Assembly (NCBI RefSeq): GCF_905397375.1
Contig: NZ_CAJPVG010000011.1
Location: 91,226 to 155,225 of the forward strand
DNA: 64,000 bases
Source: Ralstonia mannitolilytica
GTDB taxonomy: Bacteria; Pseudomonadota; Gammaproteobacteria; Burkholderiales; Burkholderiaceae
Direction: 5' to 3'
A program made the translations under genes and the position numbers. This document shows, in pieces, positions 45,919 to 55,221 of this stretch. How positions within the stretch are numbered: position 1 is the stretch's first letter; every line of letters starts with the position of its first letter. Below the pieces are notes generated by a model. The model was not told the origin of the DNA, ran no database searches, and worked only from the letters and a program-made list of their open reading frames with translations.

Positions 45919-47229
45919 ATGAACCTTCCGTCGTTCGGGCAGCGAATGCGCCCCTTGATGTTGTCCGTGCTGGTGGCCGCCGGCGCGCTGGCGGCCGGTC
46001 AGGCCGCAGCCGTGCCGCCCGCCGAGATCTACAAGCGGGCTCAGCAGGAAAAGCCCGCGCTCATCGAGACCATGAAGACGCTGGTGTCGATCGAATCCGG
46101 CAGCAAGGACATCGAAGGCCTGGACAAGATCGCCGGCGTGATTGCGGAACGTTTGCGCGCCCTGGGCGGCGAGGTCAAGCTGATCGACCCGAGCGACCAC
46201 GCTTACCGCATGGCCGACACGCCCGAGAAAATCGGCAAGATGGTGCTGGCGCGCTTCAAGGGCGACGGCAAGCGCAACATCATGCTGATCGCCCACATGG
46301 ACACCGTCTACCTGAAGGGCATGCTCGCGCAGCAGCCGTTCCGCATCGACGGCGACCGCGCCTACGGCCTGGGCATCGCCGATGACAAGAACGGCGTGGC
46401 GGTCATCCTGCACACCATCGCCATCCTGCAGGCCGTCAACTTCAAGCAGTACGGCACGCTCACGGTGCTGATCAACGGCGACGAAGAGATCAGCTCGCCG
46501 GGCGCGCGCGCCATGCAGGCGAAGCTGGGCGCCGAGCAGGACGCCGTGTTCTCGTGCGAAGGCACGCGCGTGACGTCGGACAAGCTGTCGCTGGCGACCA
46601 GCGGCATCGGCGCGATCCTGCTGGATGTGAAGGGCAAGGCCTCGCACGCTGGCGGCGCACCGGAGCAGGGCCGCAACGCACTGTACGAACTGTCGCACCA
46701 GGTGCTGCAGATGCGCGATCTCTCCAGGCCCGAGACCGGCCTGAAGGTGAACTGGACGGTGGCGCAGGCGGGCACCAACCGCAACGTGATCCCCGCTGTG
46801 GCCAGCGCCCAGGCCGATGTGCGCCTGCTGCGCGCGGCCGACGCCGACAAGCTGGAAGAGACCATCAACGAGCGCATCAAGAACAAGCTGATCCCCGACA
46901 CCCAGGTGACGGCCCGCTTCGAACGCCGCCGCCCGCCGCTGGAAGCCACGCCCGCGTCGCGCGCGCTGGCCGAGCATGCGCAGAAGATCTACGGCGAACT
47001 GGGCAAGACGCTCGAGATTGACGACAAGGCCGAAGGCGGCGGCACCGATGCCGCGTTTGCCGCGTCGAAGACCAAGGCGCCGGTGATCGAGCGCTTCGGC
47101 CTGGCGAGCTTTGGCGCGCACTCCAACGATGCCGAATATGTCGATCTCAATTCGATCGTGCCGCGCCTGTATCTGCTCACCCGCATGATCATGGACGTGT
47201 CGCGCGACCGCACCGGCGCCGCCAGGTAA
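45919..47229 (+). CDS. Exported M20-family glutamate carboxypeptidase-like metallopeptidase
   Basis: 436 aa. Signal peptide ending AAAVPP (about 33). Di-zinc motifs: IAHMDTVY, GIADDKNGVAVIL, INGDEEISSPG and the C-terminal GGGTDAAFAA; H-D-E-E-D-H ligand order is complete. The dimerisation domain (KASHAGGAPEQGRNA) is present. Relatives hydrolyse C-terminal glutamate, as in carboxypeptidase G2. Periplasmic. The start has GAGG before the ATG. Confidence 0.93.
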   Translation: MNLPSFGQRMRPLMLSVLVAAGALAAGQAAAVPPAEIYKRAQQEKPALIETMKTLVSIESGSKDIEGLDKIAGVIAERLRALGGEVKLIDPSDHAYRMADTPEKIGKMVLARFKGDGKRNIMLIAHMDTVYLKGMLAQQPFRIDGDRAYGLGIADDKNGVAVILHTIAILQAVNFKQYGTLTVLINGDEEISSPGARAMQAKLGAEQDAVFSCEGTRVTSDKLSLATSGIGAILLDVKGKASHAGGAPEQGRNALYELSHQVLQMRDLSRPETGLKVNWTVAQAGTNRNVIPAVASAQADVRLLRAADADKLEETINERIKNKLIPDTQVTARFERRRPPLEATPASRALAEHAQKIYGELGKTLEIDDKAEGGGTDAAFAASKTKAPVIERFGLASFGAHSNDAEYVDLNSIVPRLYLLTRMIMDVSRDRTGAAR

Positions 47230-47391
47230 CCGCACTGCAACGCGGCGCGTAAGCCTTACACGCGCCGCGGTACACGTCCCTCGCGAAGCCGCCGTCCGGT
47301 GGCTTCCACTGCCCGGGTGCCGGGTATTCCGCTTGCTTTCCCCTGACGCATGTCTTCAACTCCGGCCCCCCGCGCCGGTGGAGCACGCGAC

Positions 47392-48123
47392 ATGACAGAG
47401 CATCGGCCGGACCCTGCCCATGAATCGGATGGATCGCCCACGCGGCCGAGCCGGCGTGGCTTTCTGCAAGGCGCTGCGGTAGCGGCCACGGCGCTGGCGC
47501 TGGCGCACGATGCGCCTGGCGCACAACGCTCGGCGGCGGCGCCCGCCCGCGCGCCGGCCGCCCTTGCGCCGGCGCGGCCGGTGTCGCTCAACATCAACGG
47601 CAAGCCGTATGCGCTGTCCCTGGAGCCGCGCGTGACGCTGCTCGACGCGCTGCGCGAAGTGCTCGGCCTGACCGGCACCAAGAAGGGTTGCGACCGCGGC
47701 CAGTGCGGCGCGTGCACCGTCCTCGTGAATGGCCGGCGCATCAACAGTTGCCTGACGCTGGCGATCATGCACGAAGGGGACGCGGTCACCACCATCGAAG
47801 GCCTGGCGCGTGCGCATGACGGGGCGGTCGACCGGGCCTCGCTGCATCCCATGCAGGCCGCGTTCCTCGAGCACGACGCCTTCCAGTGCGGCTATTGCAC
47901 GCCGGGGCAGATCTGCTCGGCGGTGGCGGTGCTGGAGGAGGCGCGGCGCGGCATGCCAAGCACCGTCACGTCGCCAGCCGCGCTGGGCAACCAAGGCCCG
48001 GTGACGCTCACCGAGGACGAGATCCGCGAACGGATGAGCGGTAACCTCTGCCGTTGCGGCGCGTACCCCAATATCGTGGCGGCGATTCGCGTGGTGGCTG
48101 CCAAACCGGGCAACACCGTTTGA
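47392..48123 (+). CDS. paoA: Periplasmic aldehyde oxidase, iron-sulfur subunit PaoA
   Basis: 243 aa. Twin-arginine signal SRRGFLQGAAVAATALAL near residues 20-38. Two [2Fe-2S] sites: CDRGQCGACTVLVNGRRINSC (plant-type, split as read) and CGYCTPGQIC with CRCGAY. With PaoB and PaoC it forms a molybdenum enzyme that oxidises aldehydes in the periplasm; the complex is exported by Tat on this subunit. The start at 47,392 has GGAG and gives a Tat leader of normal length; an ATG at 47,350 is the alternative. Confidence 0.93.
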   Translation: MTEHRPDPAHESDGSPTRPSRRGFLQGAAVAATALALAHDAPGAQRSAAAPARAPAALAPARPVSLNINGKPYALSLEPRVTLLDALREVLGLTGTKKGCDRGQCGACTVLVNGRRINSCLTLAIMHEGDAVTTIEGLARAHDGAVDRASLHPMQAAFLEHDAFQCGYCTPGQICSAVAVLEEARRGMPSTVTSPAALGNQGPVTLTEDEIRERMSGNLCRCGAYPNIVAAIRVVAAKPGNTV

Positions 48124-48132
48124 GGAGGCGCC

Positions 48133-49137
48133 ATGCAATCGATTGCCTATGACCGTGCGTCTTCCGTCGAGGCCGCCGTGCGCCTGGGCCGTGAGCCCGG
48201 CGCGCGCTATATCGGCGGCGGGACGAATCTGCTGGACCTGATGAAGGGCGGCGTCGAGCAGCCCCAGCGGCTGGTGGACGTGAGCCGCCTGCCGCTGGCC
48301 GACATCCGCCAGTTGCCCGACGGCAGCCTGCGCCTGGGCGCGATGGCGCGCAACGCCGACACGGCGGCGCATCCGCTGGTGCGTACGCATTACCCGCTGC
48401 TGGCCGAGGCGATCGTCTCCGGCGCCTCGGGCCAGTTGCGCAACATGGCGACCAACGGCGGCAACCTGATGCAGCGCACGCGCTGCCATTACTTCTACGA
48501 CACTGCGTATCCGGCTTGCAACAAGCGGCAGCCGGGCTCCGGCTGCGCGGCGCGCGAAGGGTTCAATCGCATGCACGCCATCCTCGGCGCGAGCGAGGCG
48601 TGCGTCGCGACACATCCGTCCGACATGGCCGTCGCGTTGACCGCCCTGGATGCCACGGTGGTCGTGCACGGTGCGCATGGTGAGCGCCGCGTTCCGATCG
48701 AGGCCTTCCATCGCCTGCCCGAAGCGCACCCCGAAGCCGACACCACGCTCGCGCCCGGCGAGTTGATCGTCGCCATCGATCTGCCGCCGCCGGTGTTCGG
48801 CACGCATGTGCACTACCTGAAGGTGCGAGACCGCGCGAGCTATGCGTTTGCGCTGGTGTCGGTGGCGGCGGCGCTGGCGTTGCAGGCGGATGGGCGGACG
48901 ATCCGCGAGGCGCGCATCGCCTTGGGCGGCGTGGCGCACAAGCCGTGGCGCGCGCACGGGGCCGAGCAGATGCTGGCGGGGCAGGCCATCGACCCGCAGC
49001 TGTTTGCCCAGGCCGGTGCGCTGGCGGTGCAGGGTGCGCAGCCGCTGCGCGACAACGGCTTCAAGGTGCCGCTCGCCCAGCGCGCCGTGGCGCGCGCGCT
49101 GGCTGTCGCGGCCAACCCGACGGGAGGTGTGGCATGA
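48133..49137 (+). CDS. paoB: Aldehyde oxidase FAD-binding subunit PaoB
   Basis: 334 aa. CO-dehydrogenase-type FAD domain: RYIGGGTNLLDLMKGG and ATNGGNLMQRTRC. The stretch RCHYFYD...CNKRQPGSGC holds cysteines that in E. coli PaoB carry an extra [4Fe-4S] cluster. Passes electrons from the iron-sulfur subunit. The stop overlaps the paoC start (ATGA). Start has GAGGAG. Confidence 0.93.
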   Translation: MQSIAYDRASSVEAAVRLGREPGARYIGGGTNLLDLMKGGVEQPQRLVDVSRLPLADIRQLPDGSLRLGAMARNADTAAHPLVRTHYPLLAEAIVSGASGQLRNMATNGGNLMQRTRCHYFYDTAYPACNKRQPGSGCAAREGFNRMHAILGASEACVATHPSDMAVALTALDATVVVHGAHGERRVPIEAFHRLPEAHPEADTTLAPGELIVAIDLPPPVFGTHVHYLKVRDRASYAFALVSVAAALALQADGRTIREARIALGGVAHKPWRAHGAEQMLAGQAIDPQLFAQAGALAVQGAQPLRDNGFKVPLAQRAVARALAVAANPTGGVA

Positions 49138-51332
49138 GCAACGTCGGCCAACCGCTGGACCGTACCGATGGCCTGCTCAAGGTGACGGGGCAGGCGCGCT
49201 ACTCCGCGGAGTTCCAGTTGCCGCGCCTGGTGCATGCGGTCCTGGTGCAGAGCACCGTACCGGCCGGCCGCATCACGCGGGTCGACACGCACGTCGCGCA
49301 GGCCATGCCCGGCGTGCTGCTGGTGATGACGCATGAGAACGCGCCGCGCCTGCCCAACGGCGGCAAGCCCGCGCTCGAGCCGCCGGCCGGCCGCGTGCTG
49401 TCGCTGCTGCAGGACGACCAGGTGCACTACAACGGCCAGCCGGTCGCGCTGGTGGTGGGCGACACGCTCGAGCACGCTCAGGCCGCGGCTCGCATGGTGC
49501 GCGTGGAGGTCGCGCAGCAGCCGGCGCGGCTCGATTTCGAGACGGCCCGCGCGGATGCGCACTCGCCGGGCAAGGTGCAGAACCAATCGGCGGACACCAC
49601 GCGCGGCGACATGGCCTCCGGCATGGCGCAGGCCGCGCAGCGCATCGAGGCCGTCTACGGCACGCCCATGGAAACGCACAACCCGATGGAGCCGCACGCC
49701 ACGATCGCCGTGTGGGATGGCGACGCGCTCACGCTGTACGACAGCACGCAGTATGTCTCGGGCGTGCGCCGCACCGTCGCCAAGACGCTGGGCATGTCGC
49801 CCGACAAGGTGCAGGTGGTGTGCCCGTTCGTGGGCGGCGGGTTCGGCTGCAAGGGCTCGGTGTGGTCGCATGTGGTGCTGGCGGCGATGGCGGCGCGGCA
49901 GGTCGGACGGCCGGTCAAGGTGGCGCTGGAGCGCCCGCAGATGTTCGGCCCCGTCGGCGGACGTCCGCGCACCGAGCAGCGCATCGCACTGGGCGCCGCC
50001 CGCGATGGCCGCTTCACCGCCATCTCGCACGATTCGCTGACCACCACGTCGATGATCGAAGACTGGACCGAGCCGTGCGCCATCGTCACGCGCATGCTGT
50101 ACGAGACGCCCAACCAGCGGACCACGCATCGGCTGGCGCGCCTGAACATTGGTACGCCGACGTTCCAGCGCGCCCCCGGCGAGGCCACCGGCACGTTTGC
50201 ACTCGAAGTCGCGCTCGACGAAATGGCCTACGCGCTGGCCATCGACCCTGTTGAGCTGCGCCTGCGCAACGACGCCCGGCAAGATCCGGAAAAGCGCCTG
50301 CCGTGGTCGAGCAAATCGCTGGCGGCGTGCTACCGCTCCGGTGCAGAACGTTTCGGCTGGGCGCGACGCGATCCGCGGCCGGGCAGCATGCGCGAGGGCA
50401 AGACGCGCATCGGCTGGGGCATGGCCACCGCCACGTACCCGGCCAACCGCAGTCCGGCCGGGGCCGCCGCGCGGTACTTGCCGGACGGCACGGCGCAGGT
50501 CGAATCGGGCTCGCAGGACCTCGGCACCGGCACCTACACGGTGATGACGCAGGTGGCGGCCGATGCCATGGGGCTGCCCGTCGACCGCGTGCACTTCGAT
50601 CTGGGCGACACGCGCATGCCGGAGGCGCCGGTGTCAGGCGGCTCGCAGAGTGCGGCCAGTGTGGCGCCGGCCGTGCAGGCAGCGGGCCAGCAGGCGCGCG
50701 ATGCGTTGATTGCCGTGGCGATTGCCGATGCGAGCTCGCCGCTGCATGGGCTGGGCGCCGGCGACATCACCGTGGCGGACGGCATGCTCACAGCCCGCAG
50801 CGGGGCGCGCGAGCCCGTCGCGGCCGTCGTTGCGCGCCACGGCCGTCCCATCGAGGCGACGGCCAAGGTCCAGCCGGGCGAAGAGAAGCAGAAGTTCTCG
50901 ATGCACTCGTTCGGTGCGGTGTTTGCCGAAGTGCGTGTTGATGCGGACCTGGGGGTGATCCGCGTCTCGCGCATCGTGGCGAGCTATGGCGTGGGGCGGC
51001 TGCTCAACGCGAAGACCGGGCGAAGCCAGCTACTGGGCGGCATTGTGTGGGGCATGGGCATGGCCCTGTTCGAAGCGAGCCTGCTCGACCCGCGCTACGG
51101 TCGCATCGTCAACAACAACCTCGCGGAGTACCACGTCCCCGTCAACGCCGACGTGCCCGACATCGACATCCTCGTGCTCGATGAGGCCGACCCGCACATC
51201 AACCCCCTTGGCGCCAAGGGTATCGGCGAGATCGGCATCACGGGCGTGCCGGCGGCGATTGCCAACGCCGTCTATCACGCCACCGGGCGGCGTGTGCGCG
51301 AACTCCCGATCACGCTCGACAAGCTCATCTGA
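49134..51332 (+). CDS. paoC: Aldehyde oxidase molybdenum-binding subunit PaoC
   Basis: 732 aa. Xanthine-oxidase-type large subunit: N-terminal a/b hammerhead (LDRTDGLLKVTGQARYSAE), then Mo-cofactor domains with VVCPFVGGGFGCKG, GSQDLGTGTYTVMTQV, and the C-terminal catalytic Glu region GAKGIGEIGITG. Binds molybdopterin cytosine dinucleotide in this family. The usual chaperone gene paoD is not found after it. Overlaps paoB by 4 nt. Confidence 0.94.
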   Translation: MSNVGQPLDRTDGLLKVTGQARYSAEFQLPRLVHAVLVQSTVPAGRITRVDTHVAQAMPGVLLVMTHENAPRLPNGGKPALEPPAGRVLSLLQDDQVHYNGQPVALVVGDTLEHAQAAARMVRVEVAQQPARLDFETARADAHSPGKVQNQSADTTRGDMASGMAQAAQRIEAVYGTPMETHNPMEPHATIAVWDGDALTLYDSTQYVSGVRRTVAKTLGMSPDKVQVVCPFVGGGFGCKGSVWSHVVLAAMAARQVGRPVKVALERPQMFGPVGGRPRTEQRIALGAARDGRFTAISHDSLTTTSMIEDWTEPCAIVTRMLYETPNQRTTHRLARLNIGTPTFQRAPGEATGTFALEVALDEMAYALAIDPVELRLRNDARQDPEKRLPWSSKSLAACYRSGAERFGWARRDPRPGSMREGKTRIGWGMATATYPANRSPAGAAARYLPDGTAQVESGSQDLGTGTYTVMTQVAADAMGLPVDRVHFDLGDTRMPEAPVSGGSQSAASVAPAVQAAGQQARDALIAVAIADASSPLHGLGAGDITVADGMLTARSGAREPVAAVVARHGRPIEATAKVQPGEEKQKFSMHSFGAVFAEVRVDADLGVIRVSRIVASYGVGRLLNAKTGRSQLLGGIVWGMGMALFEASLLDPRYGRIVNNNLAEYHVPVNADVPDIDILVLDEADPHINPLGAKGIGEIGITGVPAAIANAVYHATGRRVRELPITLDKLI

Positions 51333-51345
51333 GCGGGCGCGCATG

Positions 51346-51377
51346 AAAAAGCCCCGCTGGCGCATCACCGGCGGGGC
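51346..51377 (-). terminator. Terminator for the minus-strand repeat protein
   Basis: Stem GCCCCGC/GCGGGGC (51351-51357, 51371-51377). The A5 at 51346-51350 gives a U-tract on the minus strand. May also slow paoC transcription. Confidence 0.65.
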
Positions 51378-51448
51378 ACGCGGGCCAAGAGGCGGAAAAC
51401 GGAGGATGCCTGGAGACCGGCCCGTAAGTCGTACTGCCGATCAAGGCC

Positions 51449-51733
51449 TCAATTCGGTACTGGATACCCGTAGACCGTGCCGCCGCCCTCGCGGGAGCGG
51501 CCGGCGGGGTCGCTGCGCATGCCTTCGCTGTACGGATCGAAGCGGCCGCTGCGCGCGCCTTCTGTATAGGTGTCGAAACGGCCGGTGCGGGCGCCGTCGC
51601 TGTACACATCGAACCGCTGGGCCAGTGCTGCCTGGCCAAACACTTCCACGCGGCTGGCCTGCGCCCAAGCGCCGCCTGCCGCCATGGCACCTGCCGCCAA
51701 TAGCGCGGCCAACCCAATCTGCCTGAGTCGCAT
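51449..51733 (-). CDS. Small exported protein with tandem RFDxY repeats
   Basis: 94 aa. Signal peptide ending GGAWAQ (about 25). The mature part contains three near-identical 12-residue units: QRFDVYSDGART, GRFDTYTEGARS, GRFDPYSEGMRS. No family recognised; the repeats suggest a short beta-turn surface or a low-complexity binding tail. ATG has AAGGAG 7 nt upstream; a TTG six codons earlier is the less likely start. It stands alone, convergent with paoC. Confidence 0.75.
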   Translation of the reverse strand: MRLRQIGLAALLAAGAMAAGGAWAQASRVEVFGQAALAQRFDVYSDGARTGRFDTYTEGARSGRFDPYSEGMRSDPAGRSREGGGTVYGYPVPN

Positions 51734-52233
51734 GGCGAACTCCTTCTTCAACTGATTTTCGATGCTGTTTTAGCGTGGTCTTTGTCTGCGTCCTGCCACG
51801 GACTGAAGCCTAGGTCAGCGCGCATACCGCATCCACGGTGGTGCGACGAACGGTTTGTTGTTGGCGCCGAAATGATGCAAGCCGGTGTGAATGGCGGTGA
51901 AAAACGCCTCAGTGGGTGGGCTGCCGCGGCAATTTCCCCGCCTTTTTATCTAATCAATCCGTGCTGGCGGGACATGCTGCGAGTCTTTGTGCACCACAGC
52001 AGGGCGGCACGAGCTGGCAGGCCTTGTCAGAGGCTGTTTTGGTGCGATGCATTAAGAGCGATGCGCGCGTACCACACTTGGTAGAACGATTCCGTGAATT
52101 GTTTTGCCGCGCTTAGGGCCTTTTGTTAAATTTGCGCGGCACTTCCGACACGGAAGCAAAGGAAACGGAGGAGCCCAGCCTCATGCACACGGGGTCGGGC
52201 GGTCTGAGACAACTCTTTTAATTTCGAGCCCAC
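51734..52233. other. Gene-free 500-bp region before the second porin
   Basis: Lower-GC stretch between the divergent repeat-protein and porin genes. Short frames (for example 51782-52084) have no start signal or coding pattern. It should hold the porin promoter and leader, including TTGTTAAATTTGCG at about 52122-52135; no clear RNA gene seen. Confidence 0.5.
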
Positions 52234-53385
52234 ATGAAAAAGTCTGCCATTCTGGTTGCAGTCGGCGCCCTGTTCGCAGGTTCGGCCTATGCCCAATCGA
52301 GCGTGACGCTGTACGGTATTGTTGACGCAACGATCCACTACACCACCAACGCCAATGCCAACGGCAACAGCCTGGTCCGTCTGGACAACGGTGCTGTGTC
52401 CAACAGCCGCTGGGGCCTGAAGGGCAATGAAGATCTGGGCGGCGGCAACAAGGCGCTGTTCGTGCTGGAAAGCGGCTTCGATCCGGATACCGGCCGCGCC
52501 AACGGCGGTGGTTTGTTCAATCGTCAAGCGTTCGTGGGCCTGTCCAACAAGGACCTGGGCACCATCACCCTGGGCCGCCAGTACAACTTCGGCTTCACGA
52601 TGGGCGGTAACTTCGATCCGCTGGGCGTGGGCAACTACGACGAGAACTCGTGGATCTACTACGGCGTGACGGGCCTGCGCGTGTCCAACATGCTGAAGTA
52701 CGAAGGCAAGTGGAGCGGCCTGTACGTTGGCCTCGGCTACGGCTTTGGCGAACAGGCTGGCAGCGCAGCTGACAACCGCTACATGGGCGGCGCGGTTTCG
52801 TACGAATTCGGCCCGGCCATGGTTGGCGCGTTCTACCAGCAGCAGCAAGATGCGCCCAACGCCCTGACGGGCAACCAGGGTGGCCACAAGCAGAAGGTCT
52901 GGGGTATCGGCGGCAACTACGCCGTTGGCCCGGCCAAGCTGTACGCTGGCTATATCGACAGCAGCGATAACACGGCGTGCGTGAACAGCACGACCACTTG
53001 CGCGGGCGACCGCAGCACGTTCGGTCTGAACCTGTACGGCAATGCCGCCGGTGCTGGCCTGACTCCGGGCGCCACCAAGCGCCGTGACCGTATCGGCTTG
53101 GTTGGTGTGACGTACCAAGCGACTCCGGCGCTGGCACTGACGGGTGCGTTCTACTACGACAGCATCAAGGACGCGGCGCTGGCCGCAGGTACCGACGGCA
53201 AGCGCTACACGGGCGTGCTGCTGGCCGAATACTCGCTGTCCAAGCGCACCCAGCTGTACGGCACGGTCGCTTACGACAAGGTCAAGGACGCTGCTGCTCC
53301 GGAACTGCCGGGTGGCACGGCCAATGGCCAGAACGGCAAGACGAACCAAGTGGGTGTGGGCCTGGGTATCCGCCACATCTTCTAA
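52234..53385 (+). CDS. Gram-negative porin, OmpC/beta-proteobacterial type
   Basis: 383 aa. Signal peptide ending GSAYAQ, mature start SSVTLYGIVDATIHY, then SRWGLKGNEDLGGG and FNRQAFVGLSNKDLG, and C-terminal GIRHIF ending in Phe. Same trimeric porin family as the gene at 8070, with a longer loop region (CVNSTTTCAGD holds a probable disulphide). Codon use is strongly biased, as expected of a highly expressed gene. Ends at a UUCG-loop terminator. Confidence 0.95.
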   Translation: MKKSAILVAVGALFAGSAYAQSSVTLYGIVDATIHYTTNANANGNSLVRLDNGAVSNSRWGLKGNEDLGGGNKALFVLESGFDPDTGRANGGGLFNRQAFVGLSNKDLGTITLGRQYNFGFTMGGNFDPLGVGNYDENSWIYYGVTGLRVSNMLKYEGKWSGLYVGLGYGFGEQAGSAADNRYMGGAVSYEFGPAMVGAFYQQQQDAPNALTGNQGGHKQKVWGIGGNYAVGPAKLYAGYIDSSDNTACVNSTTTCAGDRSTFGLNLYGNAAGAGLTPGATKRRDRIGLVGVTYQATPALALTGAFYYDSIKDAALAAGTDGKRYTGVLLAEYSLSKRTQLYGTVAYDKVKDAAAPELPGGTANGQNGKTNQVGVGLGIRHIF

Positions 53386-53412
53386 TCGACGCTGTCACTC
53401 GATTGGGAACGG

Positions 53413-53436
53413 AAAAGGCGCCTTCGGGCGCCTTTT
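53413..53436 (+). terminator. UUCG-tetraloop terminator after the porin
   Basis: 10-bp stem AAAAGGCGCC/GGCGCCTTTT closed by TTCG, followed by CTTTT. Confidence 0.92.
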
Positions 53437-53516
53437 CTTTTGCCTGCGGCCAAGCGAACTTGCCTGGGCATCGGCCTACAATGTCGCTTCCTTTCTCTTC
53501 CCTCTGACACTGCGCC

Positions 53517-54515
53517 ATGACTTCCGCACGTATCGCCCGTCGTCGCCTGATTGCTTTCGCTGCGCTGCTGTGCACCGGCGTGCCGCTGCTTGCCGCATCA
53601 CCCGTGCAGGCGGAGGACTATCCGGTCAAGCCGATCCGCATCATCGTCGCGTATCCGACCGGCGGTATTTCCGACAACGTGGCGCGTGCGCTGGGCGAGA
53701 AGCTGTCTGCGCAGCTGGGCCAGCCGGTGGTGGTGGAAAACCGCGCGGGTGCCGGTGGCAGCATCGGCATGGACGCCGTAGCCAAGTCGGCGCCCGATGG
53801 CTACACGCTGGGCTTCTCGTCGGTCAGCCCGCTCACGCTCAATCCGCATTTCGGCAAGCTGCCGTATGACCCGTTCAAGGACATCGCCCCCGTGGCCAAC
53901 GTCATGTATGCGCCGATGATCCTGCTGGGCACGCCGTCGTTCACGGGCAAGAGCTTTGCCGACATGCTGAGCCAGTCGCGCGCCAAGCCGGGTTCGATCC
54001 GCTGGTCGACCTCGGGCCTCGGTACGGTGGGCCATCTGGCGCTGGAGCAGGTCAAGGCGCAGGCGCATGTCGATATCACGCTGATCCCGTACAAGGGCGG
54101 CGGCCAGCAGCTGACCGATGCCCTCGGCGGGCAGGTGGAGGTGATGTCGACGAACGTGGGGCCGACGTTGATGCAGCACATCACCAGCGGCAAGCTCCGC
54201 CCGCTCGCGGTGGGCGCGCCACACCGGCTCGATGCGCTGCCGAACGTGCCGACCTTTGCCGAACTCGGTTACGCCAAGGCCAACATGGCTTCGACCTTCG
54301 GCGTGTTCGCGCCGGCCAAGACGCCTGCCCCGGTCATCGCGCGGCTGAACGCTGAGATCAACAAGGCCCTGGCCGCGCCCGATCTGCGCGAGCGCCTCAC
54401 GCAGGCCGCCGTGGTGCCCGCCGGCGGCACGCCCGCGCAATTCGCGGCGAGCATCCGCGCGGAGTACGACAGCAACGGCCGCATCGTGCGGGCCGCCGGC
54501 ATCCAGGCACCGTAG
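53517..54515 (+). CDS. Bug-family (TctC-like) periplasmic solute-binding protein
   Basis: 332 aa. Signal peptide with RIARRRLIAFAAL and cleavage near VQAED. Bug motifs: YPVKPIRIIVAYPTGGISDNVAR, VVVENRAGAGGSIGMDAVAK, DGYTLGF and IPYKGGGQQLTDALGGQV. Binds carboxylated solutes for uptake or sensing. No TctA/TctB membrane genes are adjacent, as is common for orphan Bug proteins in Burkholderiales. Confidence 0.93.
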   Translation: MTSARIARRRLIAFAALLCTGVPLLAASPVQAEDYPVKPIRIIVAYPTGGISDNVARALGEKLSAQLGQPVVVENRAGAGGSIGMDAVAKSAPDGYTLGFSSVSPLTLNPHFGKLPYDPFKDIAPVANVMYAPMILLGTPSFTGKSFADMLSQSRAKPGSIRWSTSGLGTVGHLALEQVKAQAHVDITLIPYKGGGQQLTDALGGQVEVMSTNVGPTLMQHITSGKLRPLAVGAPHRLDALPNVPTFAELGYAKANMASTFGVFAPAKTPAPVIARLNAEINKALAAPDLRERLTQAAVVPAGGTPAQFAASIRAEYDSNGRIVRAAGIQAP

Positions 54516-54540
54516 CGCAACGCGCGCACCGCCCATGAAA

Positions 54541-54562
54541 AACGGACCCCGCGGGGTCCGTT
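54541..54562. terminator. Bidirectional terminator between Bug and HiPIP genes
   Basis: 10-bp stem AACGGACCCC/GGGGTCCGTT with a 2-nt centre, A-run before, TT after. Confidence 0.85.
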
Positions 54563-54584
54563 TTGCGTTGGCCGTGGGCCTGGC

Positions 54585-54899
54585 TCAAGCCTTCTTCGCC
54601 CAGGCGCTGCACCAGCCCTTGTTGGCGACGTCCTTGCCGGCAAACAGCGGGCAGCCGCCTTGTGCGGCCGTGCCGCCCTGGTACAAAGCGCAGTTGCCGC
54701 AGTGCTGATCCGGCGTGTGCTTCGGATACTTGGCCTTGTCAGCCTTGGTGGTGTCGGCCACATAGCCGAGCGCCTTGGACTGCGGGTCGCTCTCGGCAAC
54801 CAGCGGCGCAGCCTTGGCCAGGTCCGAGATCGACATGCCGACGGCGCCGGCGGCGGCCACAATGGGGATGCTCTTCAGGAATTGACGACGATTGGACAT
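54585..54899 (-). CDS. High-potential iron-sulfur protein (HiPIP)
   Basis: 104 aa. Tat signal NRRQFLKSIPIVAAAGAVG, then a small domain with four cysteines: HCGNCALYQGG, GGCPLFAG, KGWCSAW, the HiPIP [4Fe-4S] pattern. A soluble periplasmic electron carrier. The start is set by the signal peptide. It is the last chromosomal gene before the prophage. Confidence 0.93.
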   Translation of the reverse strand: MSNRRQFLKSIPIVAAAGAVGMSISDLAKAAPLVAESDPQSKALGYVADTTKADKAKYPKHTPDQHCGNCALYQGGTAAQGGCPLFAGKDVANKGWCSAWAKKA

Positions 54900-55155
54900 G
54901 CTGATTCCTTTTGTGGGAGTGTGTTGTGTGGCGTCCCTTGCCGGGCCCGTGCGCCGCACCGGCTCGCCCCAGGGGACAGCGGACGGCGTCGGCGCGCCGT
55001 TTTTCCGCTCGTGCATTCTGGCACAGCTCCCAGCCTGCGGCATCTGCGTAGGGTCAATGTTCCGCATACCTGTGTGCAGCAATCGCTCACTTCGGCGCAA
55101 GCGGCGGCCGTGCATGGCCGGATCAGCAAACAGGAGGGAGCCGGGATGGAACACT

Positions 55156-55215
55156 TGGCGCGCCCGGCTGGGATCGAACCAGCAACCCCTGCCTTCGGAG
55201 GGCAGTACTCTATCC
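55156..55215. repeat. Prophage attL: 60-bp copy of the tRNA-Arg 3' end
   Basis: Identical over 60 bp to 62945-63004, which is the 3' 60 nt of tRNA-Arg(CCG) including CCA. Sequence identity stops abruptly on both sides (T/G before, G/A after), as for a site-specific core. The copy lacks the tRNA 5' part, so it is not a second tRNA gene. Confidence 0.95.
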
Positions 55216-55221
55216 GACGCC

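Noticed and set aside
51782..52084. 100-codon frame upstream of the second porin
   Set aside because: No ribosome site, odd composition and located in a promoter region.
55156..55215. Second tRNA-Arg gene
   Set aside because: Only the 3' 60 nt are present; the acceptor 5' strand and D-arm are missing. It is attL.
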